Position numbers and translations under genes: made by a program. From positions 22,846,588 through 22,910,587 of the forward strand of contig CP154956.1 of the NCBI GenBank assembly GCA_039621445.1: DNA of 64,000 nucleotides, in the 5' to 3' direction. Origin of the DNA: Euglena gracilis (lineage: Eukaryota > Euglenida > Euglenophyceae > Euglenales). This document shows positions 8,763 to 20,875 of this stretch, piece by piece. Positions within the stretch are counted from its first letter, which is position 1; the number at the start of each line of letters is the position of its first letter. The notes beneath the pieces were generated by a model. That model saw only the letters and a list, made by a program, of their open reading frames with translations, was not told the DNA's origin and made no database searches.

Positions 8763-11700
8763 ACTACAACAGCAATTTCGACACATCGAAGCATGTGTCC
8801 AAAATTGCGTCAGAACACTAAACCAAGTCCTACAATTTGATGAAGACAGTCACAAGGCGGCTTTCGGCAAGCTGGACTTCCTTTTGGCAATTCATCCAAG
8901 AATTTGGACAACTTTGACAAAGGATTTTTAATTCCACTACAATGGACCTTCAGAACCTCCACCAAGGTTTTGAAGCATTTTTGCGCAACACCTTGGTCGC
9001 GGAATAATGCAAAATTTTCACATTTAGAACAAAATCTACGACAATTGTTCACACAACTGGAAAACTTTTCTTATACAAAGCAAGAGATGCAGTCCCGCCT
9101 ACAACAACGGGATAAAGCGCCTACGGGTGCAAAACTTGGCTCATATGTCTCATATGAGCACTTCTCAACCATGTCCAATGTTGTACAACAGTCCCAAGAA
9201 CGCATTTTGCGTTTGGGTGATGAAAACGCGAGTTTTCATCACAATTTTGCACAAATACGCGAAAACTATGCACAAAGAGCTTTTGCTCACCAACTGGAAG
9301 AGCCAATTGCTCGTTTGGAACAAAATTCCTGCAAATGCGGTGAAGTTTCCCACAATTTGACCACATTGCACACTCAAGTGGCGGAAATCGTGCATCGCAA
9401 GATCTCCTCATGAAAAGTGGCAAAAAGGCATACAAAATCTTGAAACTGCTTCCAACGCATTACAAACCGCTACGGCGGAACTCCAATCACGCGATGCAGT
9501 TATTCTTGGCTTACAAACTGCGAATGCTGAACTCCAAGACCGAGAAACGGTCATAACTACTATCCAAATCGCGAATGCGGACCTCCAAATTGCGTTTGCA
9601 GACCTGAAAACCGCTTTTGCGGATGTTTCGCGGCTACAAACGGCTTACAACGCCGCTTTGCGGAAACTTCCACCAAAAATCCCAGTATGCGAGTATTACG
9701 ATCCACTGTAACCGATTTGCACAATCAGTTACAAGCGGATGTGAACAAAATCGATTCCGCGTTTGCAGATTTGCACAAACGGTGCAACGGAATTCAAAAC
9801 TCAATTCCGGATATCACCGGCATTGACCCCGCACTTGAGGATTTGAATTCCCAACACAAAACCTTAAAATCCACCACTTCCCATTTACCAAAACGCGTAC
9901 AAACACTTTCTACAAGGGTCTCCGGACTCCAACCATCCTCGGATGGACAAACGGTTCGCGAAGTCGATCTACCCTTGATTTTCGCACATTTTACGACCAA
10001 ATGCTTGCGAAAAATAAGGAAAACTTACAACAATTTTGTGAAACCTTGATGAGGACCGAAAATTCGGTCACCCAACAAGTTCTCACACTAAAACAACAAA
10101 TTTCGATGTTGGAGAACCGGTTTTCTACAATGATGGATAACAAAACCGATGAAAATGCGGTAGGGGTTCCCCAACCCAGGTCAGGACCACAACCCCGCAA
10201 ACCGAGAATCGGTTGAACGCCCTTACAACCGCAATGGAAACTTTGGTTAAGCGGGTCCAATTATTGGACACCACTTTCCCAAAGCTTTCAGGGGATTTTG
10301 ACTCCATTGTTGACCAACTACCACTTTTGGATGAGTTACCCTCATACCGCAAACGTATTTAGCGTTTGCAGGGTGACGTTGAACGAATTTAGTAACTTTT
10401 CCAAGTGGTTGGCTCATTGGAACAAAGTATCCAAGATTTTGCATTGAGTTTGGAGGAGATTCATGCAAAATCCGCAACCCCCCACACTTTGCCCCTGAAA
10501 ACTGTGATTTCGGTGGTCAAAATGCAACTTCCAGCTCACAAAGCGCTTTTCGCGCATCAACCGAAGCATCTTCGGATGCCCTACATCCAACTCGCGACTT
10601 TCTGCATCAAATTCGCGATTCGTTGGATGCCAACTTCCAAAAGCGCAGTATGTGCACCCCTACAAGCATCTTCGGATGCGCATGCCCTACAAGCTTCCAC
10701 GGACGCAAATGATGATCAACATGCATGCTTACAATGGCGATTACAATCGCCCGTTTATACCACAACTTAAGATTCCCCACCCTAAGGGTGAATCTTCGGA
10801 TTATGAACCGGTTTTTACCACAAAAGCCGCAAATCCTCCGGTTTTACAACAAGAAATTCGCAAATCGGGACTGATTCGCGGTATGAGCCATACCCCTACC
10901 CCGGGTATTGGCCATGGATCGCGAATGCGAAACACGGAATTTACCGCGGTTCCCCGATTATCGGGTGAACAACGGGATTCCTACCCCCCTGGTATGTTAC
11001 CACACCCCGAATCACGGAATCGCGACCCTTCACAATCCGAATCGCGGAATCGCGAAACAAAACCATACAATTCGCGGAACTGCGATGTACCAAATACCTA
11101 TGGTACCTACGGTACCATGAGTACCAATCTAGATACGCGTTCGCGCATCCCACCACAACAACCCTACAATAACAATTACGATGGAAATCGCGGCCCACAA
11201 CGCGATTTCAAAGGTACCATTACAATTGCCAACAAGGTAAAGCCACAATGGGACGGAGATCCCACAACTTGGAAACAATTTTGGCACGACTGGACGTACT
11301 ACTGGGACTTGAAGGGTCCAACCCAAGACAGGAACCCTGAGGTAATCAGGATGGAATTCATTGATTGCCTCCCCAAGGAAAAAAAAGAGCGCGCGCGAAA
11401 ACTTGTGATCCGGAATCGGATTACTTTTGATGAACTGGCTGAGCAATATGCGTCAACCTGTTCAAGCCTAAATTCGCGAGTTACGCTGGAGAAAAAATGG
11501 CGGCAATTCGCGCCCAGTGACCGAAAATGGAAGTCAATCGACCTTTGGTATTCCGAATGGTTGGGATTGGCTTCTGAGGTTGATGAACTGGGAGAGAACC
11601 AAATGAAAGAACAATTCGATGCGGTTCTCCTCCATTTCATTCCTACAATTATCTAGGACATCCACCGCAAGGAACTCGCGGACAACAAACTCACACTTGA

Positions 11701-12025
11701 ACAACGATGGAACTATGTTTCCAAGCAAATGAAAATCTCACAACTTTTGAGACAGATAGGGTGGTGGGCTCACACCCACCACCCTACCGCTGGTCTCCCT
11801 AGCGGTACGGTAAGTGCCCTACAAAAAACTTCTTCTCCAAAATTTCCACGGGGATACAGTAAACAACAAACTCCGCAAGGGGAGAAACAAAAACGCGCTA
11901 TCCGCGCTCATCTGACCAATCTTCTGACAAAACTTGCTTTTTGTGCAACAAAGCGGGGCATACGTCCTGTGACTGCCCCCATCCTGATACGCGAAAGCGG
12001 TATCAGAGTCCAAGGGGTTCGCGAA
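8763..12025 (+). pseudogene. gag: Family-B gag remnant (plus strand)
   Basis: Matches D gag and the minus-strand gag of C in several frames. It has a long coiled-coil region (8900-10450), with repeated LQTANAEL / DRETVITTIQ units around 9440-9640. The capsid-like core is at 10652-11656 (FKGTITIANKVKPQWDGDPTTWKQF, EFIDCLPKEKKERARKL, RKWKSIDLWYSEWLGLASEVDELGENQMKEQFD). The start of a zinc-knuckle region follows (11890-12000). Multiple stops and frameshifts, for example TAG at 11654. At about 12025 it is joined directly to RT sequence, so the gag C-terminus, protease and most of RT are deleted. Confidence 0.8.
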
Positions 12026-14136
12026 ACGATAAAGTTTTGTGGTCATATTCTTAACAACGGACAAGGGAGAGCATCTCCAAGCAAACTTGATGCTATAAAG
12101 AAGTGGACACCTGAAAACATCAAGACGATCACCCAGTTAAAAGGATTTTTGGGTTTAGCGCAGTATTACGCGATCCAAGTGAAGGGTTTTTTGAAAATCG
12201 CGGTACCACTGACGCGACAACTCAAAAATCGCTCTCCTGACAATACAAAGATACAATGGGATGACACAATGCGAGAATCGCTAACGACAGTTAAACAACT
12301 GATGTTGGACAGCGTTGTACTTGACATTGCCGACCCGTACAAACCATACGTACTGGAGGTCGACAGCAGCGACTATGCTGTCAGCGGTGTTTTGAGCCAA
12401 CATAACTCGTCCAACGAACTGCGACCTGTAGCGTTCTTCAGCAGAAAGCTACAAGGTGAAGACGGAAAAGGACAAGTGAAATGGAGCATACGAGAAAAGG
12501 AGACCTATACCAGGGTCCTTAGCCTACAAAAATTCTGAAGTTGGATCGCCAGTTCACTCGTACAAATACTAGTGCTGACAGACCACGAGTCTCTCCAACG
12601 CTGGTACACCGAATACTTGAACAAAGCCATGTCCTCAGTTGGCCAAAGATGCCGATGGCACGAATTTTTGAGTCAATTCAACCTGGTGGTAGTTTACACA
12701 CCAGGTCAACTCAAAAAGTCGCAGACCCACTCTCCCATGCACCCTGGCATTACCCTGGTAGGGTGGTGCCACAATCCACGGAATTCGCGAAGCCGACGAA
12801 TACGCAAGGCACGCAGACGCCGCTGACAACCCACTTGACAATTGTCCTGTCTCGCGGATTTGGCGGCGGATTCCGGTAGCCCCCGTAGGGGAAAAAGACA
12901 ACGCGGCAGAATGCCGGGCCCCCGCCGAGTTACGCAATCAGAGTCTCCATCCGCTCTCCATTTTCAAGAACGGGATTATTCCAAGGATGATTTTTACAAT
13001 GATGTCGTACAAAGATTGTGTAATGGCGAATTGGTTGAGAATTATACCTTATCGCCTTTACGTTTGATTTTTGGAATGATACTGGAAACAAGTACTGCAT
13101 ACCCTGTGACTTTGGGGACGACGTTCTTTTATGATATCACAACCAAGGTCACCCTGAGGCCCCCAAACTTCTTTCTTTGGTGGGTCGCAGGTATTGTACA
13201 ACCCCACCGAAAAAGATTTGTACAAGCGCTGTTTACAAATTTCGCAACGGTGCCAAATTTGTAAAGCTGTGAAACCGCGCGGAGGTACCCCCCCTGGTAC
13301 GATGGACTTCTTCCCCGTACCAAATGACATTTTTACATCCCTCTGCGTGGATTTTCAGGGAAACTTGAACCTTGCAACGGAACAGATGAACAAATTTACC
13401 TATCACACATTCCTCCTGTCGTCTGTCGGCTGAGTGGGTACATTATAGCCATTCCATGCCAGAAAGCAGGGTTGACAGCACAAGTTTGGCACAAATGTTT
13501 TTAGAAAGGTGCATGTGCCTCATGGGTTTACCGAATGAAATAGTGAGTGATCAAAGCCATTTGATTTCTTCGCGATTTAATACAACTCTTTGCGGTTTAC
13601 TCGGAATACAGCAGCATTTTTCTATTATTTATCGTCCAAAAGGCAATGGTCGCGCTGAAGCGGCAGTGAAAGCTGTAGTCAACGTACTACGACTTTCACT
13701 GGCCGAATCGCGCAATGCCTGGCTACAAGTATTGCCCTGGTGTTTTTTTATGTTACGCCTTACCGGGTCTGATATTACAATACTCACCGTACAAAATCGT
13801 CTTCGGACGAGACCCCCCAGCCATGGGCGACATTCCCGTCAGAACGACCCGCTCGTTCTGGCGTGAGTTGTGAAACATAGTTCTCTGAAGTAGAAACCTT
13901 GCGCACGGGTGTGCGGTAGCGCGTAGTCGCTGTACGCTTACAAAAACAAAAGGCAATTTTTACAGCAGTACAAATCACCGATATAAAACCCAGGTGACCG
14001 CGTGTGGGTTCGGAACACTAGAACCCGCATGCAATCCACGAAGTTGGACCCCCTCTGGACTGGACCATGTGAGATCCTCGATCGGTTGGGTACAAGTGGG
14101 CGCTACAAAGTCGCTTTACCCAACGGTGTCGAGGAT
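12026..14136 (+). pseudogene. pol: Family-B pol remnant: RT connection, RNase H, integrase
   Basis: Begins at the RT thumb/connection (TIKFCGHILNNGQGRASPSKLDAIKKWTPENIK in short pieces). It continues through RNase H (YVLEVDSSDYAVSGVLSQHN, KWSIREKETY, TDHESLQ), then the frame is lost. Integrase follows at 12840-14130 in several frames: zinc-binding region about 13140-13270, core with GLPNEIVSDQSHLISSRF (13528-13582) and KGNGRAEAAVK (13640-13675), then the GPY/F part (RTRMQSTKLDPLWTGPCEIL, 14022-14082). At about 14136, after the codons for GVEDV, the sequence switches into an inverted block, so the chromodomain is not in place. Confidence 0.85.
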
Positions 14137-17100
14137 GTAGAGCATGTTGTACGCCGGTATCTTCGGGTTCAGACTCCACAGATGCGGAGGAGACGGAGCG
14201 TGTACTGTGTTCATTGTCTGTCCCTTCTTCCATTTCCTCATCGCTGGATGACCCAGAAGAGGAAACGGACGAACTGTCTGAAGAGTGTACCGGAGTGTGT
14301 TCCACAAACATGGTACGTGTAGGTGGAGGTTGTGGCAAACGTTCTTCCGAACGTTTGGTTGCAGGCTTCGCTGCTGCTTTGGCTGTTGACGTTGTAGATG
14401 ATGCAGCCGTTGGAGGTTGTTCCACCGCAGACTGTGCTGCGTCGGAATTCCGACGGTTTAGTTCAGCGAGATTTAACGTGCTCGCAGACTGAAGTTTTGC
14501 CATCCGACAAACTTGTTTCCTCCCGATCCGCGAGGAAGCCAGTCCAGTATTGGGATGGCCAACCCATCCTTATTTGTACGTTTGCCCCTGAAAAATGGGG
14601 CAAAGTCCTCTCTTCGCACGGTTTCGCCAAACAGGCGTTTGATGTACTTCCGTTTTCCGTCTTCGTCCCACTCAGGTCGAAGAGGGAGGTATTCTTGTGG
14701 GAGTTGGAGTTGTTGTTTTGGGTTGAATAAATTGTAGATTTCCAGAGCATAGGACACCAATGCTCTCCATTGGAACGTCTGCATTTGCAGAAGCATTTTT
14801 CGGTGGTTTCGTCTGGCATATCCGACTTCCCTAACTTCGAAGGGACTGTGGCAGATGTTTCCAAGTAGTCTTCGTTGTTGTTGGGCCTCCGCCTATTCCC
14901 GTTGGTGGGGCTGCGCCCGTTGTGCGTTTGGGCGGTCTGTTGTCCGACCGCGCACACCAAAGCCCCAGAAGTCCACCGGGAACTTGTGCAGGCGGTGGGT
15001 GCACCAAACGACGAATTTTTGTGGGTATGTCAGGTCGATTTCGACCACTTGGAAGTGGGGGCCGTAGTGTTCGTTGAAGAAAATTTGGTATTGTAGCAGA
15101 ACATTTCGTGTGTCACCAATTGTATATCTTTTGGAAGTGGGAATACTTCCCATTGTATGCCTTGTGGTCTGATTTCTCGGATATTGTCGAACATTGCCTT
15201 CAGTGCTTCAAGGGATGATTCCCATCCGTAGTGTATCTTTGGATGTGGCAAGTAGTGCGCTTTGCTGGCGGGCATTGCAAATGAACCGAAGTTCTTGCAA
15301 TGAAATCCGAGCCAGAAAAGTAGTTGCCAGAAACCTGGCAAATTGTCGATGCCATCCTGGCTTTCGTAACAGGAAATTGTACCGTCCGTCGAAGAAAAAG
15401 CCACGGGCTTTTTCCTTGTAGAGTTTGACCATGTTGTGATGTACTTCAGGAGCAAAAACCCAGGGGTGCTGTTCCTCGTAATACTCGCGCATAATTGTGT
15501 CACGTCAGTCTGAGATCCAGAACAGATGGTCGATCATAAATTGTACGTCCAGGACGTAACCCGGTTGTGAGCCTTCGCTCTTTCCTTTGCCTTTCTGGCC
15601 TTTCTGTCCTTTTGCGGCTTCGCGCTCTTGTTCATTCCAACCGTATGCACCGTCTTTTCAGAATGCTCGTGTTATTCTCCACATTGTAACGGTTACACCA
15701 GCGGAGTAACGTCCGGCAATGTCAACGGACGGTTTGTCTGGACGCAGTTGGTGATACATTTCCTATAAAGATCGTTGTACGTTTGGCGGGATCGGCAGGT
15801 CATCGTTCTCCTGACGATCACGTTGCGCCTGCGCGCTTTGTGGGGCGTCGTCCAAACGAGGACGTTGTGTGTCTGGCGTTGGACGTGTTTGTGGCGGTGT
15901 TGCAAACTGCGGTCCACGTGGACGTTTGTGCGCGTCAACGTTATATTTTTTTGTGGGGCCCTTCAAATGTTGTAGAGCTTCCTTGTAGGTGGCGCGTTGT
16001 GCTGGCGACTCAATCCTGGGTTGACCTGAGAAAGGTTGTCCCGGTTCAACAGGTGGTTGTGTCTGTCCAGCCAAAGCCGGTTGTGAAGCTGTTGTGGCAG
16101 GAGGTGCTCGAACAGGAATGGTAGATTATGCGGGTGCTTTTGCACGTGCCGAATGCGCGGCTTGAGCAGGGGGTCCTGTTCTTTGTAAAGGTATAGGTTG
16201 GTTTGAACCTGCTGCTGATGCGGCAGGCTGCGTAGATGTTGATTGCGCAGTCGAAACTGTTTGTACCGGTTTTGTTTGTGGTGCCGGAGTAGGTTGAGCT
16301 ACTGGCCGTACAAGATTCGACGCCGAACCGAGTTGTTCCATTGGACCAGGTGGTGTGGTGGTGCATTCACACACAAAACTTCGGATAGTGCCCAGGTGAG
16401 TATACCCAAAATTTTGGAGTTTGGACCAATGCCATCCATTATCACTCCTTTCATGTTGATGGCTCCCAAATGGGATCCAAGTTCGTAAATTTTGTCGAGG
16501 GGAAGGTATTGTTCGCCCTTGGTTGTGTAAGCGAAATCCGCAGATTGTGGCACTTCACAGTGAATATTGTCCACTACGGGACGCAGGGGGTTTTCTCCGA
16601 CAACCCGTATCGCTGTCGGCTCCGGCAGCCGTACGGCGGGGGTTGTAGGTGGTTGCGACTGAGATTGTACAGATGGTTGAGTTTGTACGGGCTGTAAATG
16701 TTGAGAGGCTGGTTGAGGTGATTCGTCTTTTTCCATGGTATACTCCGGCTCTGGTTATGCCATTGTATACTCGTCATAAGGCTCTTCGGCCATCTCGTCG
16801 GTATAGTTTTCATCGTATGGCTCTTCGGCCTGCATAGCGTATTGTGATGGCATACCAGCCTCCCAGTTCCGGGCAGGTGGCACGCGTGGGGGAGATGAAA
16901 AACGTTGTTGTGGTAAGTATATTAGGTCTTGCATTTGGACATCACCTATCTCACTTTCTGTGAGTTCAGGAGTATAGCGGCGCATGTGTTCCGCGTAAGC
17001 ACCCACTGGGTGCACTCCGCAGAGCACAGGCGATACTAGGACTCCCAGGTCCCTGAGGGTTACGTTGTCTGGAAATCCGGATTCTCCGGGTTGGAAGAAG

Positions 17101-17808
17101 ATTCTACCCGCTGTCGTACTCTGGGACCACATGTCCCAGGTGGCGATAGGCTTGTTAGCGATTGCAAGCAATTGTCGGCAGTACGAATCCTACATCACTC
17201 GGATGAAGGGATCCGGTCTGTCCTCTGCGCACATGCGCAGGGCGTTACAAATTGTATCTGCTGAAGCCGTTGTCAGTTCACCCATGTACTTGGGGAACCG
17301 AGCAGAACGGGAGCGGCATACTGCCTTTGTGGAGGTTCTGGTTGTGTGGCATACTGCCCTTGTGGGGGTTGTGCGGCATACTGCCCTTGTGGCGGTTGTG
17401 CGGGATAATAACGACTACGACTTCGTTGTTCATACTCCACGTACCGTTGTTCTACCGCCGCAAAAGCAGCGCGTTGGCTACTGCTACTGGCCAGATTGTA
17501 TCTCCTCGGGGGCCGCGGTTGCGGCACTGCAAACTGTTCATAGGCAGATTGCGTTTGTTGTGGAATCATAGGTTGAGATTGTATGCCACCAAGTATAGTT
17601 TGTTGTGGGGCAACACGCGGAACCGCATGTTGAGTCACAGCGGGATTTGCCACTGCGGGCGTTGCTGCCGAAGCAGCTTGTTGTGGGTGAGGGGGTACTC
17701 CCGTAGGAGGTTGTCCAGGGAGAACATACGGTTGGATGGAGGACCAGGTCCCCTTCCTCCAGCATCCGTCTTGAAGAAGAAAAAAGGCAGATAGTAGCAA
17801 GTGCTGAG
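14137..17808 (-). pseudogene. Inverted third ORF of family B (N half to middle block)
   Basis: Read on the minus strand from 17808 down. A Pro/Gln-rich start (QPPTGVPPHPQQAASAA, QSAYEQFAVPQPRPPRRY) is followed by the first conserved block at about 17240-16980 (WDMWSQSTTAGRIFFQPG, NVTLRDLGVLVSPVL, TPELTESEIGD). Then comes the Glu/Pro linker (16900-16300) and a Gln/Pro/Arg-rich segment (16100-15780). The middle conserved block lies at 15500-14900 (LPGFWQLLFWLGFHCKNFG, PQGIQWEVFPLPKDIQL, FPVDFWGFGVRG). An Asp/Glu/Ser-rich stretch closes it (14320-14140, SSDEEMEEG). Frameshifts and stops throughout. The next part in normal order is at 18224 on the plus strand. Confidence 0.8.
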
Positions 17809-17834
17809 CTGTAGGGAAACAGAGAAATAAGGCA
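17809..17834 (-). promoter_or_regulatory. Putative 3' splice acceptor before third ORF (family B, inverted copy)
   Basis: On the minus strand a pyrimidine-rich run (TTATTTCTCTGTTTCCCTACAG) ends in CAG at 17809-17811. The first ATG downstream (context GATGCTGGAGG) lies about 50 nt on, in the position of the third-ORF start of A and D. Confidence 0.5.
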
Positions 17835-18223
17835 TTGTACGGTAACATTGTACGCATGCAACCAAGTGTAAACAAACACAAAAAAATTTGTATGTTTGCA
17901 ATAATTGTAAAATCACAATTGCAGCTCCACGTGTAAAAATGGGTTGTATAGGATCGTAGTCCTTTAGCGAAAAATCCTTCGCTAGGGACAAAATGGTTTG
18001 GCATCTGCCCATTATACATTTTGTCAAAAGTCCATGCTATGGACAAAAACTTGGACATCTTGTATATCCTCCCTTAGAAGGTATTTACAGAAATGTCAAT
18101 ATTGTTTCGTTTGTTCCATAGCTTCCAGTCTTGTTAGATGTAACCAACAAAACTAGTTGCTGGTTCCCAGGTGTCCTCTTCGGGACCATATTCCTTTCCA
18201 CCGTACTTTCCAGTAATGTACAA
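17835..18223 (-). pseudogene. pol: Inverted pol end: chromodomain remnant and pol/third-ORF spacer
   Basis: The minus strand at 18223-18120 reads a chromodomain (HYWKVR-like, GPEEDTWEPATSFVGY) followed by an in-frame stop, then QDWKLWN as in D. Below it lies an AT-rich spacer. The inverted block starts within the chromodomain. The preceding DDFKPYL part of pol is missing from this locus, so about 130-150 bp were lost at the breakpoint. Confidence 0.75.
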
Positions 18224-19821
18224 GTAAGGGCCGAAGTGCCAGCTACAACTCCCGCTCAAACACGACCACAAACACACTGCCAGACGCGGATCCTGACGTG
18301 CCTGCAGAATTTACAATGGCCGAAGTGCCTGCAGACTCCACAACGGCCGCAGCGCCTTCGGCAGACGTGGTTCCACCTACTCCTGCACATGCGGAACCTG
18401 GACAGGAAGTAACTGATGCTGAGATAATCAGATCACAAGGCAACAACGGGAAGGTATCGAAAGATACCAAGACCCTGACGGCTTTATACTCATACCAGCA
18501 CAAGTTGGACGCGCTGCCGAACGCGTCCTCGGAAGCGTCCGAAGTGGCGTAGCCTCGATGGTTGCAATGGTGCGATTGCGGTCGTCCTCTTCAACGCGAA
18601 GTCTCCGTGACACGGGACTTGGGGAAAAACCCACACAAGAAGCCACGGCTTCCACCACAGCACTGGCAGTAGACGCGGCCAGTTCTACTCCTGATGTCCA
18701 AACGCCCGAAGTGGTGACAATCACGGAATCGACTACAGGCGAAACAACACCACCACATGACACAACACCCGTAGTGGTACACACACCTGAACAGGCGGTG
18801 CGGACGTACCTGACGTACCACCTACCACCACACCAGCGGTCAAACCTGCTCCAAAGTCGCCTGCAGAACGCCCCCTGCCGCCACAGCGGAAAGAAAAAGG
18901 CAGTAAGCCTAAGGCTAAACCACAGCCTGCAGAACCGTGCAAACCTGCTGAACGACACAACGAACCAAAACCACCACCACCTGGGAGTGGTAGCAAATCA
19001 GGAAAGCGGGCGAAGACCCCAGCTGCTACCACACCAGCACCAACATATACCGAAGTGGCCGGGAAAAGCCGGGTCACTTCTACCCTCCGAGGTAGAACTC
19101 GACAGGATACAACGTCTGAGACCACGCAAGAGGAAAACATGCCGGTTGACGATAATGACATTCTTTGGCAAGAGGACATTATCTCCAACCTGCCAAGCGT
19201 CGAAGAACACGTTGCCATGATACAATCATCCCGCGAACAAAGAATTTTGTTGAACAAGTGGATTGAACCACTCTTCTTCAATGACCAGAAGCATAACTAC
19301 TATGCTCGCCACATCTGGCGATTCGACAATGCCAGATCACGAAGACTGTTTGCCCAATACCTTGGGGAAACATTCCTGTTTGACTATAGGCCGAATGGTC
19401 AAACAACGTGGCTCTCTACTGTTTGTCACAACATTCGTAACAGCATGCCGGCTGTGCATGTCTGTTATGCCGACAACAAACGGAAAATTTAGCACCACAA
19501 TGAATTCGTTCCAAATACAGCCGCTTTTATTTGCGGTGATTGCATCCATGCCTGGAGAAAACTGAACAACTTCCGGTGGTGGAAGAGGACAGAGACCATG
19601 ACGTACCAGTTTTCTGTGTCAACTGCCAACGGGCAGACATACAGTTGCCAGCAGATGACGGAAATCTCAATATCGTACCCGGAAGCGAGGACGTTCTGGA
19701 AGATTTCCTGAATTTCTACAAAGCAAAGTGACAAATGTACCAACACAAAAGCTTCAAGAAAGCTGAGGCTTTTGACCGCGGCGGAATCACCTTTGACTTC
19801 CAAACTGATTCCCGCTGAATA
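18224..19821 (+). pseudogene. Family-B third ORF, C half (plus strand)
   Basis: Starts at AAGGGCCGAAGTGCC, the exact continuation of the inverted block (compare 43105). It runs through the Thr/Pro-rich linker (18300-19130; TTGETTPPHDTTPVVVHTPEQ). The third conserved block follows: VEEHVAMIQSSREQRILLNKWIEPLFF, RSRRLFAQYLGETFLFDY, and a TVCH-type cysteine pair near 19420. Later pieces of the zinc region lie at 19520-19660 in other frames. At about 19822 it jumps to third-ORF N-terminal sequence, the same join as at 7751. Confidence 0.8.
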
Positions 19822-20574
19822 AATCTCCTGAACTCACAGAAAGTGAGATAGGTGATGTCCAAATGCAAGAACCAATATAATTACCACAACATCGCTTTTC
19901 CTCTCCCACCACGCATGCCACCTGCCCGGAACTGGGAGGCTGGTATGCCATCACAATACGCTATGCAGGCCGAAGAGCCATACAAAAACTATACCGACGA
20001 GATGGTCGAAGAGCCTTATGACGAGTATACAACGGCAGAATCAGAGCCGGAGTATACCATGGAAACAGACGAATCACCTCAACCGGCCCCTCAACCACTA
20101 CAGCCCGTACAAACTCAACCATCTGTAAAATCTCAACCGCAACGACCGACAACCCCCGCCGTACCGCTGCCGGACTCGACAGCGACACGGGTTGTCGGAG
20201 AACAACCCCTGCGTCCCGTAGTGGACAATATTCACTATGAACGAGTGCCACAATCTGCGGATTTCGCTTACACAACCAAGGGCGAACACTACCTTCCCCT
20301 TGACGAAATTTACGCACTTGGATCCCATTTGAGAGCCATCAACATGAAAGGAGTGATAATGGATAGAATTTGTCCAAACTCCAAAGTTTTGGGTATACCC
20401 ACCTGGGCACTATCCGAAGTTTTGTGTGTGAATACACCACCACATCACCTGGTCCAATGGAACGACCCGCTTCGGCGTCGAAACTTGTGCCGCCAGTAGC
20501 CCAACCTACTCTGGCACCACAAACAAAGCCGGTACAAGCAGTTTCTACTGCGCTATCAACATCTACGCAACCTG
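19822..20574 (+). pseudogene. Family-B third ORF, N-terminal linker (second copy)
   Basis: About 96% identical by eye to 7752-8190 but longer. It carries the linker (EEPYKNYTDEMVEEPYDEYT), PQSADFAYTTKGEHYLPLDE and IPTWALSEVLCVNTPPHHL. The frame continues to 20499. At about 20574 the LINE begins. The continuation on the other side of the LINE starts at about 41349, with roughly 400 bp of family-B sequence missing between the two points. Confidence 0.75.
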
Positions 20575-20875
20575 CCGCCAGCTCGGCCGCCACCCGCTCA
20601 TCCTGGCCCAGCAGCGCCGCAGCATCCATCCGATGAGGGGCAGAGACACCAGCGGGAGACAGGAGGGCGTACGGCTGATGCTGGAAGTGCTCGGCGTGTC
20701 CCACCGCAGGCCCAGCTCGCGGCGTCGCGACGGCGGCATGCGGTGGGGCACGCCGAGCACTTCCAGCATCAGCCGTACGCCCTCCCGTCTTCTGCTGGTG
20801 TCCCTGCCCCTCATCGGATGGATGCTGCGGCGCTGCGGAGCCACGATGAGCGGGTGGCGGTCGAGCTGGCGGCAG
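20572..20875. repeat. Inverted repeat with about 138-bp arms at the LINE 5' end
   Basis: The left arm at 20572-20710 (CCGCCAGCTCGGCCGCCACC... GTCCCACCGC) is the reverse complement of the right arm at about 20737-20875 (GCGGTGGGGCACGCCGAG... GAGCTGGCGG), with a few mismatches and about 27 bp between. The right arm belongs to the LINE reading frame (HAEHFQHQPYALPSSAG). The left arm is a flipped copy of it, as expected from snap-back synthesis or 5' inversion during insertion. Confidence 0.8.
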
